The translations under genes were made by a program, and so were the position numbers. Below, in pieces: positions 32,502 to 41,889 of a stretch of 57,087 nucleotides of DNA; within the stretch, counting starts at the first letter, position 1; every line of letters starts with the position of its first letter. The notes under the pieces are model-generated. The model had not been told where the DNA came from and did not search any database. It was given only the letters and a program-made list of their open reading frames with translations. Origin of the DNA: Raskinella chloraquaticus (SeqCode) (lineage in GTDB: Bacteria; Pseudomonadota; Alphaproteobacteria; Rhizobiales; UBA4765); assembly GCA_002365175.1 (NCBI GenBank), contig DEZK01000001.1:1-57087 (forward strand), written 5' to 3'.

Positions 32502-34727
32502 TCAGGGGTTCTTGGACAAAAAGACAGGCCGCCACAAGGTCAGCATCAGGGCGCTGGCAAGCACCGATACCGATGACAGCGCCATGGCAGCACCGGCAAA
32601 CGCCGGCGACAGGGCACCCGCCATGGCAAGCGGGATGCCAATCACATTGTAGACAAAGGCGAAGAGAAGATTATGGCTGATCTTGCGTTTCGTTCGCGCC
32701 GCAATGTCGAGGGCTGCAGCAACCAGACGCGGCTCATCGCGCATCAGCGCCACGTCAGCCGCCTCGATCGCCACATCACTGCCCGATCCCATGGCAATCC
32801 CGATATCGGCCTCCGCGAGCGCGAGTGCGTCATTGACCCCGTCTCCCACCATTGCCACCTGCCGCCCGGCGGCTTTCTGGCCGGCGATGAAGGCTGATTT
32901 GCCGCGCGGATCGATGCCGCCATGCGCTTCGTCCACCATCAGCCGGGCAGCCATGGCGGCCACCGTCTCGGGACGGTCACCTGAGAGAAGAATAGTACGT
33001 ATTCCTGCCATTTTGAGGGCATCAACCGCTGCGGAGGCTGTCTCGCGCATCGCGTCGGCGAGCCCGAAGGCGCCGCTGAAGCGCCCGTCGATGGCCACCA
33101 GCACGGGCGTTTCGCCGCGTGTCGCAATCACCGCGGCCAGCCGCTCCGCCTCGCCTCCGTCATCGCCGATCAGGGCGGCTGTCCCGATCACCAGCCGGTG
33201 CTGGCCGACATTGGCGCGGATGCCGCCGCCCGGCACGGCCACGAATTCTGCGGGCGGTTCAACTGCGACGCCGCGTTCCAGGGCAGCGCTGATCAGGGCT
33301 CTGCCCAGCACATGCTCGCTTGGCCGTTGCGCGGAAGCGGCAAGTCGCAGCAGGCGGTCACGCGCCTGCGCGCTGTCGTCAGGCACGGCCGTCACCGACA
33401 GGAGGCGCGGGTGGCCGATGGTGAGCGTTCCGGTCTTGTCGAAGACCACCGTGTCGATCAGCCCCGCCCTCTCGATGACGGCTGGCTCACGCAGCAGGAT
33501 ACCGGCGCGTGCCGCCGCGCCAATTCCAGCGACGATCGCGGTGGGTGTCGCCAGCCCCAGCGCGCACGGGCAGGCGATCACCAGCACGGATACAGCCGGG
33601 ATCAGCGCCTGTTCGAGATCACCCGTCAGCATTAACCAGCCGAGGAAGGTGGTGAGCGCCAGAGCGAGGACGACGGGGACAAAGATCGACGTCACCCGGT
33701 CAACTTGCGACTGCACGGGCGGGCGCGCATTCTGTGCCCGCTCCACCGCCCGGCTCATGCGCGCCAGAACACTGTCCTCTCCAATGGCGGTGGCGCGTAC
33801 AACGAGCCGCCCCGTCCCGTTCTGCGTGCCGGCGATGACGCGCGCTGCCACAGTTTTACGGACCGGCAGGCTCTCACCCGTCAGCAGCGCCTCGTTGACC
33901 TCGCTGATGCCATCTTCCACGACGCCATCAACCGGCACCAGATCACCGGGGCGGATTTCGATGCGGTCGCCGCTACGCAGATCAGCCAGCTTCACCTCGC
34001 TTGCGCTCTCCCCCACCAGCCGTCGCGCCGTCGGCGGTTGCAGCTTGAGAAGCGCGCGGACCGCTGCTGCCGTGCCGCCCTTGGCGCGCGCTTCCAGCAG
34101 CTTGCCTGCGAGAAGCGCAACGATCACCACCGCGCCGCTTTCGAAATAAAGATGGTCATGAGCGTGATCACCAAGCCGGATCACGGCAACCGCCGAGAAG
34201 GCATAGGCAGCACCGGTGCCAAGCGCCACGAGCACGTCCATATTGGCGCTGAAGCTGCGAACCGCCCGCCATGCCCCACGGTAAAACCGAAAACCGGCAC
34301 CAAACTGCACCGGCGTTGCCAGCAGCCATTGCCAGGACGGTTTGAGATGAAGGTCGATGCCAAACGGCGTCAGCAGCATGGGCGCCACCAGCGGCAGGGC
34401 CAGAAGGAGGGCTACCGCCAAGTGCCAGCCTTCGCGGTGCGCCTCGTTGCGTGCATGCGCCTCGCGGGCCCGCTCCTGCGCCGCCATGTCGCTGCCCTGC
34501 CGGCGCAAACTGGCCTCGTAGCCGGCCTCACTGATGGCGGTCAGAACGACGGAGGGGTCGACGCCCTCCTCCAGTGACACGTCAGCACGCTCAAGCGCCA
34601 GATTGACCTGTGATGTACGAACCCCCGGCGTCGCCGCCAGCACCTTCTCGATGCGGCTTGAACAGGCAGCGCACGTCATGCCTTCGACATCGAAGGTGAA
34701 CGGATGCGAAAGGGCGGAAGCGGTCAT
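32502..34727 (-). CDS. copA: heavy-metal P1B-type ATPase (copper type)
   Basis: A 741-residue metal exporter. One N-terminal metal-binding domain has GMTCAAC (C19, C22). Transmembrane helices follow, then the actuator domain (L-L-T-G-E-S-L-P-V), the CPC metal site in A-C-P-C-A-L-G, the phosphorylation motif DKTGTLT, H-V-L-G-R-A nucleotide-binding HP region, and a hinge GDGVNDALALAEADIGIAMG. The CPC site fits Cu(I) or Ag(I). It is probably monocistronic; no CueR-type regulator or copper chaperone is adjacent. The 95-bp upstream gap shows no clear operator. Confidence 0.93.
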   Translation of the reverse strand: MTASALSHPFTFDVEGMTCAACSSRIEKVLAATPGVRTSQVNLALERADVSLEEGVDPSVVLTAISEAGYEASLRRQGSDMAAQERAREAHARNEAHREGWHLAVALLLALPLVAPMLLTPFGIDLHLKPSWQWLLATPVQFGAGFRFYRGAWRAVRSFSANMDVLVALGTGAAYAFSAVAVIRLGDHAHDHLYFESGAVVIVALLAGKLLEARAKGGTAAAVRALLKLQPPTARRLVGESASEVKLADLRSGDRIEIRPGDLVPVDGVVEDGISEVNEALLTGESLPVRKTVAARVIAGTQNGTGRLVVRATAIGEDSVLARMSRAVERAQNARPPVQSQVDRVTSIFVPVVLALALTTFLGWLMLTGDLEQALIPAVSVLVIACPCALGLATPTAIVAGIGAAARAGILLREPAVIERAGLIDTVVFDKTGTLTIGHPRLLSVTAVPDDSAQARDRLLRLAASAQRPSEHVLGRALISAALERGVAVEPPAEFVAVPGGGIRANVGQHRLVIGTAALIGDDGGEAERLAAVIATRGETPVLVAIDGRFSGAFGLADAMRETASAAVDALKMAGIRTILLSGDRPETVAAMAARLMVDEAHGGIDPRGKSAFIAGQKAAGRQVAMVGDGVNDALALAEADIGIAMGSGSDVAIEAADVALMRDEPRLVAAALDIAARTKRKISHNLLFAFVYNVIGIPLAMAGALSPAFAGAAMALSSVSVLASALMLTLWRPVFLSKNP

Positions 34728-34822
34728 GATGGTCCGGGTAAGCGGCCTGTCGGTGGTAAGCGAGCGAAGGCCTGACAGCCTTCATGTCGTGTGGCGGACA
34801 AAAATGGCAAGGGTGCGACTAG

Positions 34823-35821
34823 TCACTCCCGGCCTTCCTCGACCGCGTGGCAGGCGATATCGGCGCCATCGCGGCTGATTAGTTGCGGTATGTCGCTTGT
34901 GCAGCGGCCATTGGCAAGCGGACAGCGTGGATGAAAGGCGCAGCCGGGCGGCAGATCGATCGGATTGGCGATCTCGCCCTGGACGGCGGTGCGCGCCCGC
35001 CCGACCAGATGAAGATCGGGAACGGCAGCCAGCAGCATCCGCGTATAGGGATGGCGCGGATTTGCGAACAGGGTCTTTGCCGGCGCCACCTCGACCAGAC
35101 GCCCGAGATAGAGAACACCGACGCGGGTTGCCATGTGGCGCACCACCGCCAGATTGTGCGAAATGAGCAGATAGGTGAGCTTGAACTGATCCTGAAGGTC
35201 GCGCATGAGGTTCAGAACCTGCGCCTGAACCGACACGTCGAGCGCCGACGTCGGCTCGTCGCAGACAATGACATCCGGATTCGAGGCAAGCGCCCGGGCA
35301 ATCGCCACGCGCTGGCGCTGCCCACCCGAAAATTCATGCGGAAATTTGACGCCGTCGAGCGGGTCGAGTTTGACAAGGCGCAGAAGCTCATCGACCCGGG
35401 CCTGCGCCTCATCGCGGTTCTTCACGAGGTCAAACGCGTAAAGCGGCTCGGCGATGATATCGCCGATGCGCCAGCGCGGATTGAGCGAGGCGTAAGGGTC
35501 CTGGAAGATCATGGCGATGCGCCGCCGCTCGGCGGCAAATTGCCGGGCGCTCGCCGGGTCCGCGATGTCGAGCCCATCGAAGACGATCCTGCCGCCGCTT
35601 GCCGCATGAAGCCCCACCACCAGGCGGGCGATTGTCGATTTGCCGGAGCCCGATTCGCCAACAAGCGCGAAGGTTTCTCCTGCCGCAATATCAAACGAGA
35701 CATCGCTGACCGCGCTCAGCGTGCGCCTGCCTTCGCCCGACAGGGTACGCTCCAGCCATGGTTTGGAGACGTCAAAGGCCTTTGACAGGTGCTCGGCACG
35801 GATCAGGGCGTGAGAGGTCAT
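34823..35821 (-). CDS. oligopeptide/dipeptide-type ABC ATPase (DppF/OppF-like)
   Basis: A 332-residue ABC ATPase with Walker A G-E-S-G-S-G-K-S-T, IFQDPYASLNPRWRIGDIIA, signature EFSGGQRQRVAIARAL, Walker B V-I-V-C-D-E-P and H-loop L-I-S-H-N-L. The C-terminal oligo_HPY extension ends C-A-F-H-P-R-C-P-L-A. It overlaps the partner ATPase by 4 bp. Last gene of the peptide-type importer operon. Confidence 0.93.
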   Translation of the reverse strand: MTSHALIRAEHLSKAFDVSKPWLERTLSGEGRRTLSAVSDVSFDIAAGETFALVGESGSGKSTIARLVVGLHAASGGRIVFDGLDIADPASARQFAAERRRIAMIFQDPYASLNPRWRIGDIIAEPLYAFDLVKNRDEAQARVDELLRLVKLDPLDGVKFPHEFSGGQRQRVAIARALASNPDVIVCDEPTSALDVSVQAQVLNLMRDLQDQFKLTYLLISHNLAVVRHMATRVGVLYLGRLVEVAPAKTLFANPRHPYTRMLLAAVPDLHLVGRARTAVQGEIANPIDLPPGCAFHPRCPLANGRCTSDIPQLISRDGADIACHAVEEGRE

Positions 35822-36810
35822 GAACCAGCTCCCGTCAACGCGGGATCGATATGCCAGCAGGCAGCCGAGCCGCTGCCGGCAGCGGTCAGGAGCGGGCGCT
35901 CGTCAATGCAGGTCTGGCTGGTGCGGGCGCAGCGCGGGTGAAAGGCGCATCCTTGCGGAATGGCTGAAAGGCGCGGCATCGATCCGGGGATCTGGGTCAG
36001 GCGATCCTCCTCGCCGTCAAGGGCCGGTATCGCTCCCATCAGGCCGATCGTATAGGGGTGGCATGGCCGGTGGATGACATCGGCGACCGGCCCGATCTCG
36101 ACGATCCGCCCCGCATAGAGAACGGCCACCCGGTCGCAGGTCTCCGCAATCACTCCCATATCATGGGTAATCAGCATGACCGACGTGCCGCGCTCGGCAC
36201 AAAGACGCTTGAGAAGGGCGATGATCTGCGCCTGCACCGATACATCAAGCGCCGTCGTCGGCTCATCCGCAATCACCAGCTCGGGCTCGGCCGCCAGCGC
36301 CAGCGCGATCACGACACGTTGGCGCATGCCGCCCGAGAACTGGTGCGGATAGGCAAAAAGGCGGTCCTTTGCCGCCGGAATGCCGACATCAATGAGGAGT
36401 GACAGCGCACGCTCCCGCGCCGCGCTGGCGCTGAGATCGGGGCGGTGGGTCGAAATGGTTTCGATGAGCTGGTCGCCCACCGTGTAGAGGGGGTTGAGGC
36501 TGGTGAGCGGGTCCTGGAACACCATGCCGACGCGCCGCCCACGCAAGCGTCGCAGCGCTTCACCCGCAAGCCCGTCGATCCGTTCGCCCTTGAGCCTGAT
36601 TTCGCCTTTGGCGACGCGCCCCGGCGGCTCCAGCAACCCGATGATGGCCGCCCCCGTGAGCGATTTTCCCGCTCCCGATTCGCCAACCACGCCAAGAATT
36701 TCTCCCTTGGCGATGGAAAACGACACATTGTCGACCGCTGTCAGAATGCCATTCCGCGTTGGAAATTCGACCGTCAACCCGCGCACGTCAAGCACAATCT
36801 CGGGGCTCAT
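35818..36810 (-). CDS. oligopeptide/dipeptide-type ABC ATPase (DppD/OppD-like)
   Basis: A 330-residue ABC ATPase starting M-S-P-E-I-V-L-D-V-R-G-L. Walker A G-E-S-G-A-G-K-S-L, FQDPLTSLNPLYTVGDQL, signature QFSGGMRQRVVIALALAA, Walker B L-V-I-A-D-E-P, TTALDVSVQAQI. The oligo_HPY C-terminus has G-C-A-F-H-P-R-C-A-R. The frame is open to 37089, but the ATG at 36810 overlaps the permease stop by 4 bp (ATGA). Confidence 0.93.
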   Translation of the reverse strand: MSPEIVLDVRGLTVEFPTRNGILTAVDNVSFSIAKGEILGVVGESGAGKSLTGAAIIGLLEPPGRVAKGEIRLKGERIDGLAGEALRRLRGRRVGMVFQDPLTSLNPLYTVGDQLIETISTHRPDLSASAARERALSLLIDVGIPAAKDRLFAYPHQFSGGMRQRVVIALALAAEPELVIADEPTTALDVSVQAQIIALLKRLCAERGTSVMLITHDMGVIAETCDRVAVLYAGRIVEIGPVADVIHRPCHPYTIGLMGAIPALDGEEDRLTQIPGSMPRLSAIPQGCAFHPRCARTSQTCIDERPLLTAAGSGSAACWHIDPALTGAGS

Positions 36811-37745
36811 CTGAGCCTCGGATTGAGCGCGTCGCGCAGCCAGTCGCCGAGAATATTGACCGCCAGGACCAGCAGGGCGAGCGTGATGCCGGGAAACAGG
36901 GTGATCCACCATTCGCCGGAAAACAGGAAATTGTTGCCGATACGGATGAGGGTACCCAGCGATGGTTTGGTCGGTGGAAAGCCGACGCCGAGAAAGGACA
37001 GCGTCGCCTCGGCAAGGATGGCGAGCGCGAAATTGATGGTGGCGATCACCAGAACCGGACCCAGCACATTGGGCAGCACATGGCGCCACATGATGGCGAT
37101 GGGCCTGAGGCCGATGACACGGGCAGCCTGCACGTAATCGCGATTTTTCTCAACCAGCGTCGAGCCGCGGACGGTCCGGGCGTATTTCGCCCAATTATCC
37201 AGCGCCAGCGCCGCCACGATGACGGTAAAGGCGATATCCTCCTGCTTCAGCAGCGGCCAGATGCTGCGCACCGTGCCGTCGAGAAAAAGGGCGATGAGGA
37301 TCGCCGGGAAGGCAAGCTGCACTTCGGCAAGGCGCATGATGACGGCATCAACCCGCCCGCCCACATAACCGGCAACGACGCCAAGCGCGATGCCGACCAT
37401 CGCCGCCAGCGCTACCGAGACGACGCCAACCCCGATCGAGATACGCAGGCCATAGAGAATGGTGGACAGGATATCGCGGCCCTGATCATCCGTGCCCAGC
37501 AGATACTTGGGGTCACCCTGCGCCGACCACGCGGGCGGCAGGCTTGAATCAAGCAGCGACAGGCTTGCCGTGTCATAGGGGTTGGTCGGGGCAATCAGCG
37601 GCGCCAGAAGCGCGGCAAGGAGATAGGTGAGCGTGAGCAGGGCTGCCACCACCGTCAGCCGTGACCGCAGGAACGCGTGCAGCATGTCACTGTCAACGAG
37701 GCTGCGCCACAGCGATCTGCCGGCAGTCGGATGCACCACCGTCAT
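36807..37745 (-). CDS. oligopeptide/dipeptide-type ABC permease (DppC/OppC-like)
   Basis: A 312-residue permease with an N-terminal helix (LTVVAALLTLTYLLAALLAP), LLGTDDQGRDILSTILYGLR and the coupling EAA region R-D-Y-V-Q-A-A-R-V-I-G followed by RHVLPNVLGP. TLSFLGVGFPPTKPSLG near the end is typical. The start at 37745 overlaps the upstream permease stop (ATGA); a longer frame to 37916 is not supported. Confidence 0.93.
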   Translation of the reverse strand: MTVVHPTAGRSLWRSLVDSDMLHAFLRSRLTVVAALLTLTYLLAALLAPLIAPTNPYDTASLSLLDSSLPPAWSAQGDPKYLLGTDDQGRDILSTILYGLRISIGVGVVSVALAAMVGIALGVVAGYVGGRVDAVIMRLAEVQLAFPAILIALFLDGTVRSIWPLLKQEDIAFTVIVAALALDNWAKYARTVRGSTLVEKNRDYVQAARVIGLRPIAIMWRHVLPNVLGPVLVIATINFALAILAEATLSFLGVGFPPTKPSLGTLIRIGNNFLFSGEWWITLFPGITLALLVLAVNILGDWLRDALNPRLR

Positions 37746-38722
37746 AGCGCCACCTTCGTCACATGGCGCAGGCGTGGATCGACAACGAAATAGAGAATGT
37801 CGACGATGAAATTGATGAGCACGAAGAGGAAGCCGATCATCATCAGATAGCAGGCCATGATCGGGATATCGACCGTCTGTACGGCGCGGAGAAAGAGATT
37901 GCCCATGCCCGGCCACTGGAACACCGTCTCGGTGATGATGGCGAAGGCGATGGTCGTGCCAAATTGCAGGCCGGTGACGGTGATGACCGGGATGAGCGTG
38001 TTTTTGAAGGCATGGCCGAAATGAATGGCACGGTTCTTGAGGCCACGGGCGCGGGCGAATTTGATGAAATCAAGTCGCATGATCTCCAGCATTTCCGAGC
38101 GCACGAGCCGCATCGTCAGCGTCATCTGGAAAAGCCCGAGCGTGATGGCCGGCAGCACGAGCGCGCTGCGCCCTGAGGCGGTCAGAAAGCCGGTTGTCCA
38201 GAACCCCAGATCAACGACCTGCCCGCGTCCAAAGGACGGCATGACCTTGAGCTGCACCGCAAAGAGGAAAATCAGCAGAATGCCGATGAGAAAGGTCGGC
38301 AGCGAAATGCCGATAAGCGAGACTGTGAGAAAGACATTCGACAGGAAGCTGTCACGATGAAGCCCGGTATAGACACCAAGCAGCACACCAAGAACAAGGG
38401 CGATGCTGACAGCAACGAAGGCAAGTTCCATGGTCGCCGGCAGGCGCTCGGCGATGAGCTTGGTCACGGGTTGCTTGAATTGATAGGAAAAGCCGAAATC
38501 AAGATGCGCCGCGCGCCAGATATAGCGCGAAAATTGCAGCGCCACCGGGTCTTTCAGCCCGATCTCGACCCTGATCCGCTCGCGATCCTCTTCGCTCGCA
38601 TCCGGTCCGACCAGCTGATTGACCGGGTCACCGACAAAGCGGAACAGCGCAAACGCCATCATGCCGACCGCCACCATGACAAGCAGACCCTGGCCAATAC
38701 GTCGCAGAAGAAAGGCGATCAT
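37742..38722 (-). CDS. oligopeptide/dipeptide-type ABC permease (DppB/OppB-like)
   Basis: A 326-residue permease with N-terminal F-L-L-R-R-I-G-Q, FGFSYQFKQPVTKLIAERLP, the T-M-R-L-V-R-S-E-M-L-E segment, DFIKFARARGLKNRAI (EAA region) and P-V-I-T-V-T-G-L-Q-F-G. Together with the DppC-like subunit it forms the channel. A 67-bp gap separates it from the binding protein gene upstream. Confidence 0.93.
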   Translation of the reverse strand: MIAFLLRRIGQGLLVMVAVGMMAFALFRFVGDPVNQLVGPDASEEDRERIRVEIGLKDPVALQFSRYIWRAAHLDFGFSYQFKQPVTKLIAERLPATMELAFVAVSIALVLGVLLGVYTGLHRDSFLSNVFLTVSLIGISLPTFLIGILLIFLFAVQLKVMPSFGRGQVVDLGFWTTGFLTASGRSALVLPAITLGLFQMTLTMRLVRSEMLEIMRLDFIKFARARGLKNRAIHFGHAFKNTLIPVITVTGLQFGTTIAFAIITETVFQWPGMGNLFLRAVQTVDIPIMACYLMMIGFLFVLINFIVDILYFVVDPRLRHVTKVAL

Positions 38723-38789
38723 CGCAAATCCCGGCTCGCAACTGAAAGCGGGGAAGGCTTCGACACCTTCCCCGCTTTATGGTTTGACC

Positions 38790-40448
38790 TCAGTCGGCGA
38801 GCTGGACGTGATAGAGCATCACGATGTTATCGGGACGCTGCGCCATCTTCACTTTCTTGGAGATGCCCCAGGCCAGCGCCTGCTGATGCAGCGGTATGTA
38901 GCCCCAGTCATCGACGAGGAGTTTCCATGCGTCCCTGACCAGGCCGGCGCGGACATCGGTGTTGGTTTCAACCAGCACCTTTTGCGCCAGCTCCTCGATC
39001 TTCGGGTTGCAATAGCCCGCGACATTGGCAACACCGCGCCCGCCTGACCCCTTTTCATCGCGGCAGCCGACGATCTGGGTCAGGACGTTGTGGGAATCAT
39101 TGGTACCCGGTGTCCAGCCCAGCAGATAGAAGTTTGAGTTATAGCCGCCACCAGCCAGGATCTTGGCGAAATATTGCGCACGCGGCTGGATGATCGGCAC
39201 GACCTTGACACCAACCCGCGCCAGCATGCCGATCACTGCCTGGCAGATGGCGGCATCGTTGACATAGCGGTCATTGGGGCAATCAAGCCCGACGGTGAAA
39301 CGCGTCCCCTGCGCGCCGCCGACGCGCGGATAGCCCGCTTCGTCGAAGAGCTTTTCAGACTGCGCCGGATCGCTCTTGGGACGAACGAAATCCTTGCCGT
39401 ATTTATCCACAAGGTTGGGATCGATCATCAGCGCCGAGGGTCGTGCGAGGCCGCGCATGATGCGGCTGGCGATAGCGTCTTCGTCGATCGCCAGGAACAT
39501 CGCCTTGCGCACCCGTACATCCTTGAACGGATTTTTGTCACCGGGGACTTCCGCAGGTGGCACCAGCTTGTCGCGCATCTGGTCCATGCCCAGATAGATG
39601 GTGCGCGTCTCGGGGCCGGCCAGCATGCTGGTGGTCGGGCTCGAATTGACCCTTTCCTGATCCTGCGGCGGGATCGGGTCAGCCCAGTCGACTTCGCCCG
39701 ACAACAGGGCAGCCACGCGCGTGGCATCATTGGCGATCGGTGTGAACACCACCTCGTCGATATTGTAGTCCTTCTTCGCCGCGTTCCACCAGCCAGGATT
39801 GGCCTTCAGGACGGTTTTGACACCCGGCTGATGCGAAACGACGGAGAAGGGCCCCGTTCCATTGGCATTGAGCGTGGTAAAGCCCGGTGTGGTTGCTTTG
39901 GCCGATACCACTTCGCTGGCGTTGTTCTTTTCGGTCCACGCCTTGGACATGACATAGAACGTGTCCCAATCGGCGATCAGGATGGGATTGGGCGTTTTCA
40001 AGACGACGTCGACGGTAAAATCATCGACCTTGACGAATTGGGCATCGGCCGGAATGCGGGCTTTCAGATCGGAATTGGGCTGGCGGATGCGCTCGGCTGA
40101 GAACAGCACGTCATCGGCAGTGAACGCCTCGCCACCATGGAACTTTACATTCTTGCGCAGATGGAAGCGCCAGCGCGTCGGCTCCACCAGCTCCCAGCGT
40201 TCAGCCAGTCCCGGAATGATCGTCAGATCAGGGCCGCGCCGCGTCAGACCTTCATAATAGCTGCCATTCATCGCGTGAGTGAACGTCTCGTTGATCGTGT
40301 AGGGATCAAGCGTGTTGAGATTGCCCTGGAACGCCATGCGGAAGGTCTTTGCCTCAACCAGCGGCGCGCCGAGCATCAGCCCGGCCATCACGGTCAGAGC
40401 CCCTGCACTGCGCAACAGCCTTCCACGCCATAAGCGATCAAAACGCAT
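38790..40448 (-). CDS. peptide/nickel-type ABC solute-binding protein (family 5)
   Basis: A 552-residue periplasmic binding protein of the SBP_bac_5 family. Signal peptide to about residue 33 (L-M-L-G-A-P-L-V-E-A-K). Motifs: DPYTINETFTHAMNGSYYEG, LAERWELVEPTRWRFHLRKN, VKFHGGEAFTADDVLFS and the F-K-D-V-R-V-R-K-A segment. The ATG at 40448 has GGAGG 8 nt upstream. It is first in a binding protein-permease-permease-ATPase-ATPase operon. The ligand cannot be told; the divergent M20 amidohydrolase suggests an N-acyl amino acid or peptide. Confidence 0.93.
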   Translation of the reverse strand: MRFDRLWRGRLLRSAGALTVMAGLMLGAPLVEAKTFRMAFQGNLNTLDPYTINETFTHAMNGSYYEGLTRRGPDLTIIPGLAERWELVEPTRWRFHLRKNVKFHGGEAFTADDVLFSAERIRQPNSDLKARIPADAQFVKVDDFTVDVVLKTPNPILIADWDTFYVMSKAWTEKNNASEVVSAKATTPGFTTLNANGTGPFSVVSHQPGVKTVLKANPGWWNAAKKDYNIDEVVFTPIANDATRVAALLSGEVDWADPIPPQDQERVNSSPTTSMLAGPETRTIYLGMDQMRDKLVPPAEVPGDKNPFKDVRVRKAMFLAIDEDAIASRIMRGLARPSALMIDPNLVDKYGKDFVRPKSDPAQSEKLFDEAGYPRVGGAQGTRFTVGLDCPNDRYVNDAAICQAVIGMLARVGVKVVPIIQPRAQYFAKILAGGGYNSNFYLLGWTPGTNDSHNVLTQIVGCRDEKGSGGRGVANVAGYCNPKIEELAQKVLVETNTDVRAGLVRDAWKLLVDDWGYIPLHQQALAWGISKKVKMAQRPDNIVMLYHVQLAD

Positions 40449-40629
40449 CGAATGTACCTCCATGTTCTGGCAACCTCTACGCTGGGTTGCTCCCCAATCC
40501 GCGTAACATGCGATGCCCCGCCAGAACGCGCAAGTCGTGCGCGCATGCAACCACTGCCGACGAATTGTGCATCCACTCCATTGACCACAGGCTGCCGCTC
40601 GGCTTTTCTGCGCTCTGACGGAGATTTTA

Positions 40630-41790
40630 ATGACCATCAACAATCGTATCGCCGCCTTGCAGCCGGAAATCGCCGGTTGGCGCCAGTTCATCCACGCCCA
40701 CCCGGAAATTCGCTACGAGGAAGAAAAGACGGCGGCTTTTGTGGCCGAACGCCTGAGATCCTTCGGTGTTGACGAGGTGGTGACGGGCCTTGGCAAGACG
40801 GGTGTGGTTGCGGTGGTGCGCGGCAGACAGGCAAAATCCGGCAAGGTCATCGGCCTGCGGGCCGACATGGACGCGCTGCCTATCCATGAGGCAACCGACA
40901 AACCCTACAAATCGACAGTCGATGGCAAGATGCATGCTTGCGGCCATGATGGGCACACCGCCATGCTGCTGGGCGCTGCCAAATATCTCGCCGAGACCCG
41001 TCATTTCGATGGCACCGCTGTTTTGGTCTTCCAGCCCGCCGAAGAAGGCGGCGCCGGCGCGCTGGCAATGATTCATGACGGATTGCTCGAGCGCTTCGGC
41101 ATTCAGGAGATCTACGGGCTGCATAATCGCCCGGGCGTGCCGGTCGGTCATTTCGGTATCCGCAAGGGAGCACAGCTCGCAGCCTCCGATTTTCTCGAAA
41201 TCCGGGTCGAGGGACTTGGTGGCCACGCCGCGCGCCCCCAGCACACGGCCGATCCGGTGGTCTGCGGGGCTCATATCGTCACAGCGCTGCAATCGATCGT
41301 CGCCCGCAACATTGATCCGCTCGATTCGGCCGTCGTGTCGCTCACCGTGTTCAAGGCGGGCGACGTCAATAATGTTATCCCCCAGCGCGCTCTGCTGCAG
41401 GGCACCGTGCGCACCTTCAAGGCGCAGGTGCGCGATGAGGTGATTGCCCGCATCAGGCGGCTGGCCGTCAACACGGGCGAGGCTTTCGGTTGCAAGGTCG
41501 AGGTCGAGCTTGGCGACGGCTATCCAGCCCTCATCAATCATGACGCGAATGTCGATTTCGCCGCCGGCGTCGCCCGCCAGTTTTCCGACCATGTGGACGC
41601 GGATTTTCCGCCAAGCCTCGGCGGCGAGGATTTTGCCTATTTTCTGGAACGCATTCCCGGCGCCTTCATGGTGTGCGGCAATGGTGACACCGCCAAACTC
41701 CACCATCCCGCCTATGACTTCAACGACGAGGCCATTTCCGCCGGCGTGTCCTATTGGGTGAAGCTGGTGGAGACGCGTTGTGTACCATGA
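40630..41790 (+). CDS. M20-family amidohydrolase (hippurate hydrolase-like)
   Basis: A 386-residue M20D metallopeptidase. Metal ligands are in HACGHDGHT (102-110: H102, C104, H106, H109), E138 and E139 in F-Q-P-A-E-E-G-G, and HAARP for the dimer-domain histidine. Typical substrates are N-acyl amino acids (hippurate, IAA conjugates). Start 40630 has GGAG. It is divergent from the peptide-type importer (181-bp gap with no clear promoter seen), so the transporter may bring in its substrate. Cytoplasmic. Confidence 0.9.
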   Translation: MTINNRIAALQPEIAGWRQFIHAHPEIRYEEEKTAAFVAERLRSFGVDEVVTGLGKTGVVAVVRGRQAKSGKVIGLRADMDALPIHEATDKPYKSTVDGKMHACGHDGHTAMLLGAAKYLAETRHFDGTAVLVFQPAEEGGAGALAMIHDGLLERFGIQEIYGLHNRPGVPVGHFGIRKGAQLAASDFLEIRVEGLGGHAARPQHTADPVVCGAHIVTALQSIVARNIDPLDSAVVSLTVFKAGDVNNVIPQRALLQGTVRTFKAQVRDEVIARIRRLAVNTGEAFGCKVEVELGDGYPALINHDANVDFAAGVARQFSDHVDADFPPSLGGEDFAYFLERIPGAFMVCGNGDTAKLHHPAYDFNDEAISAGVSYWVKLVETRCVP

Positions 41791-41889
41791 AGAATGATCA
41801 CCGTTTCGTGAATTGTCTGTACCACGGGCAAACCGAACGATAAGACCAAGGCTGCTGGAATGTGGCCAACAACACAGGGAGAAATGACC

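Noticed and set aside
31223..32680. 485-codon plus frame opposite opgG
   Set aside because: Antisense shadow of a strongly conserved gene; no domain pattern or ribosome binding site.
32683..34149. 488-codon plus frame opposite copA
   Set aside because: Ser/Arg/Ala-rich composition typical of a reversed coding frame.
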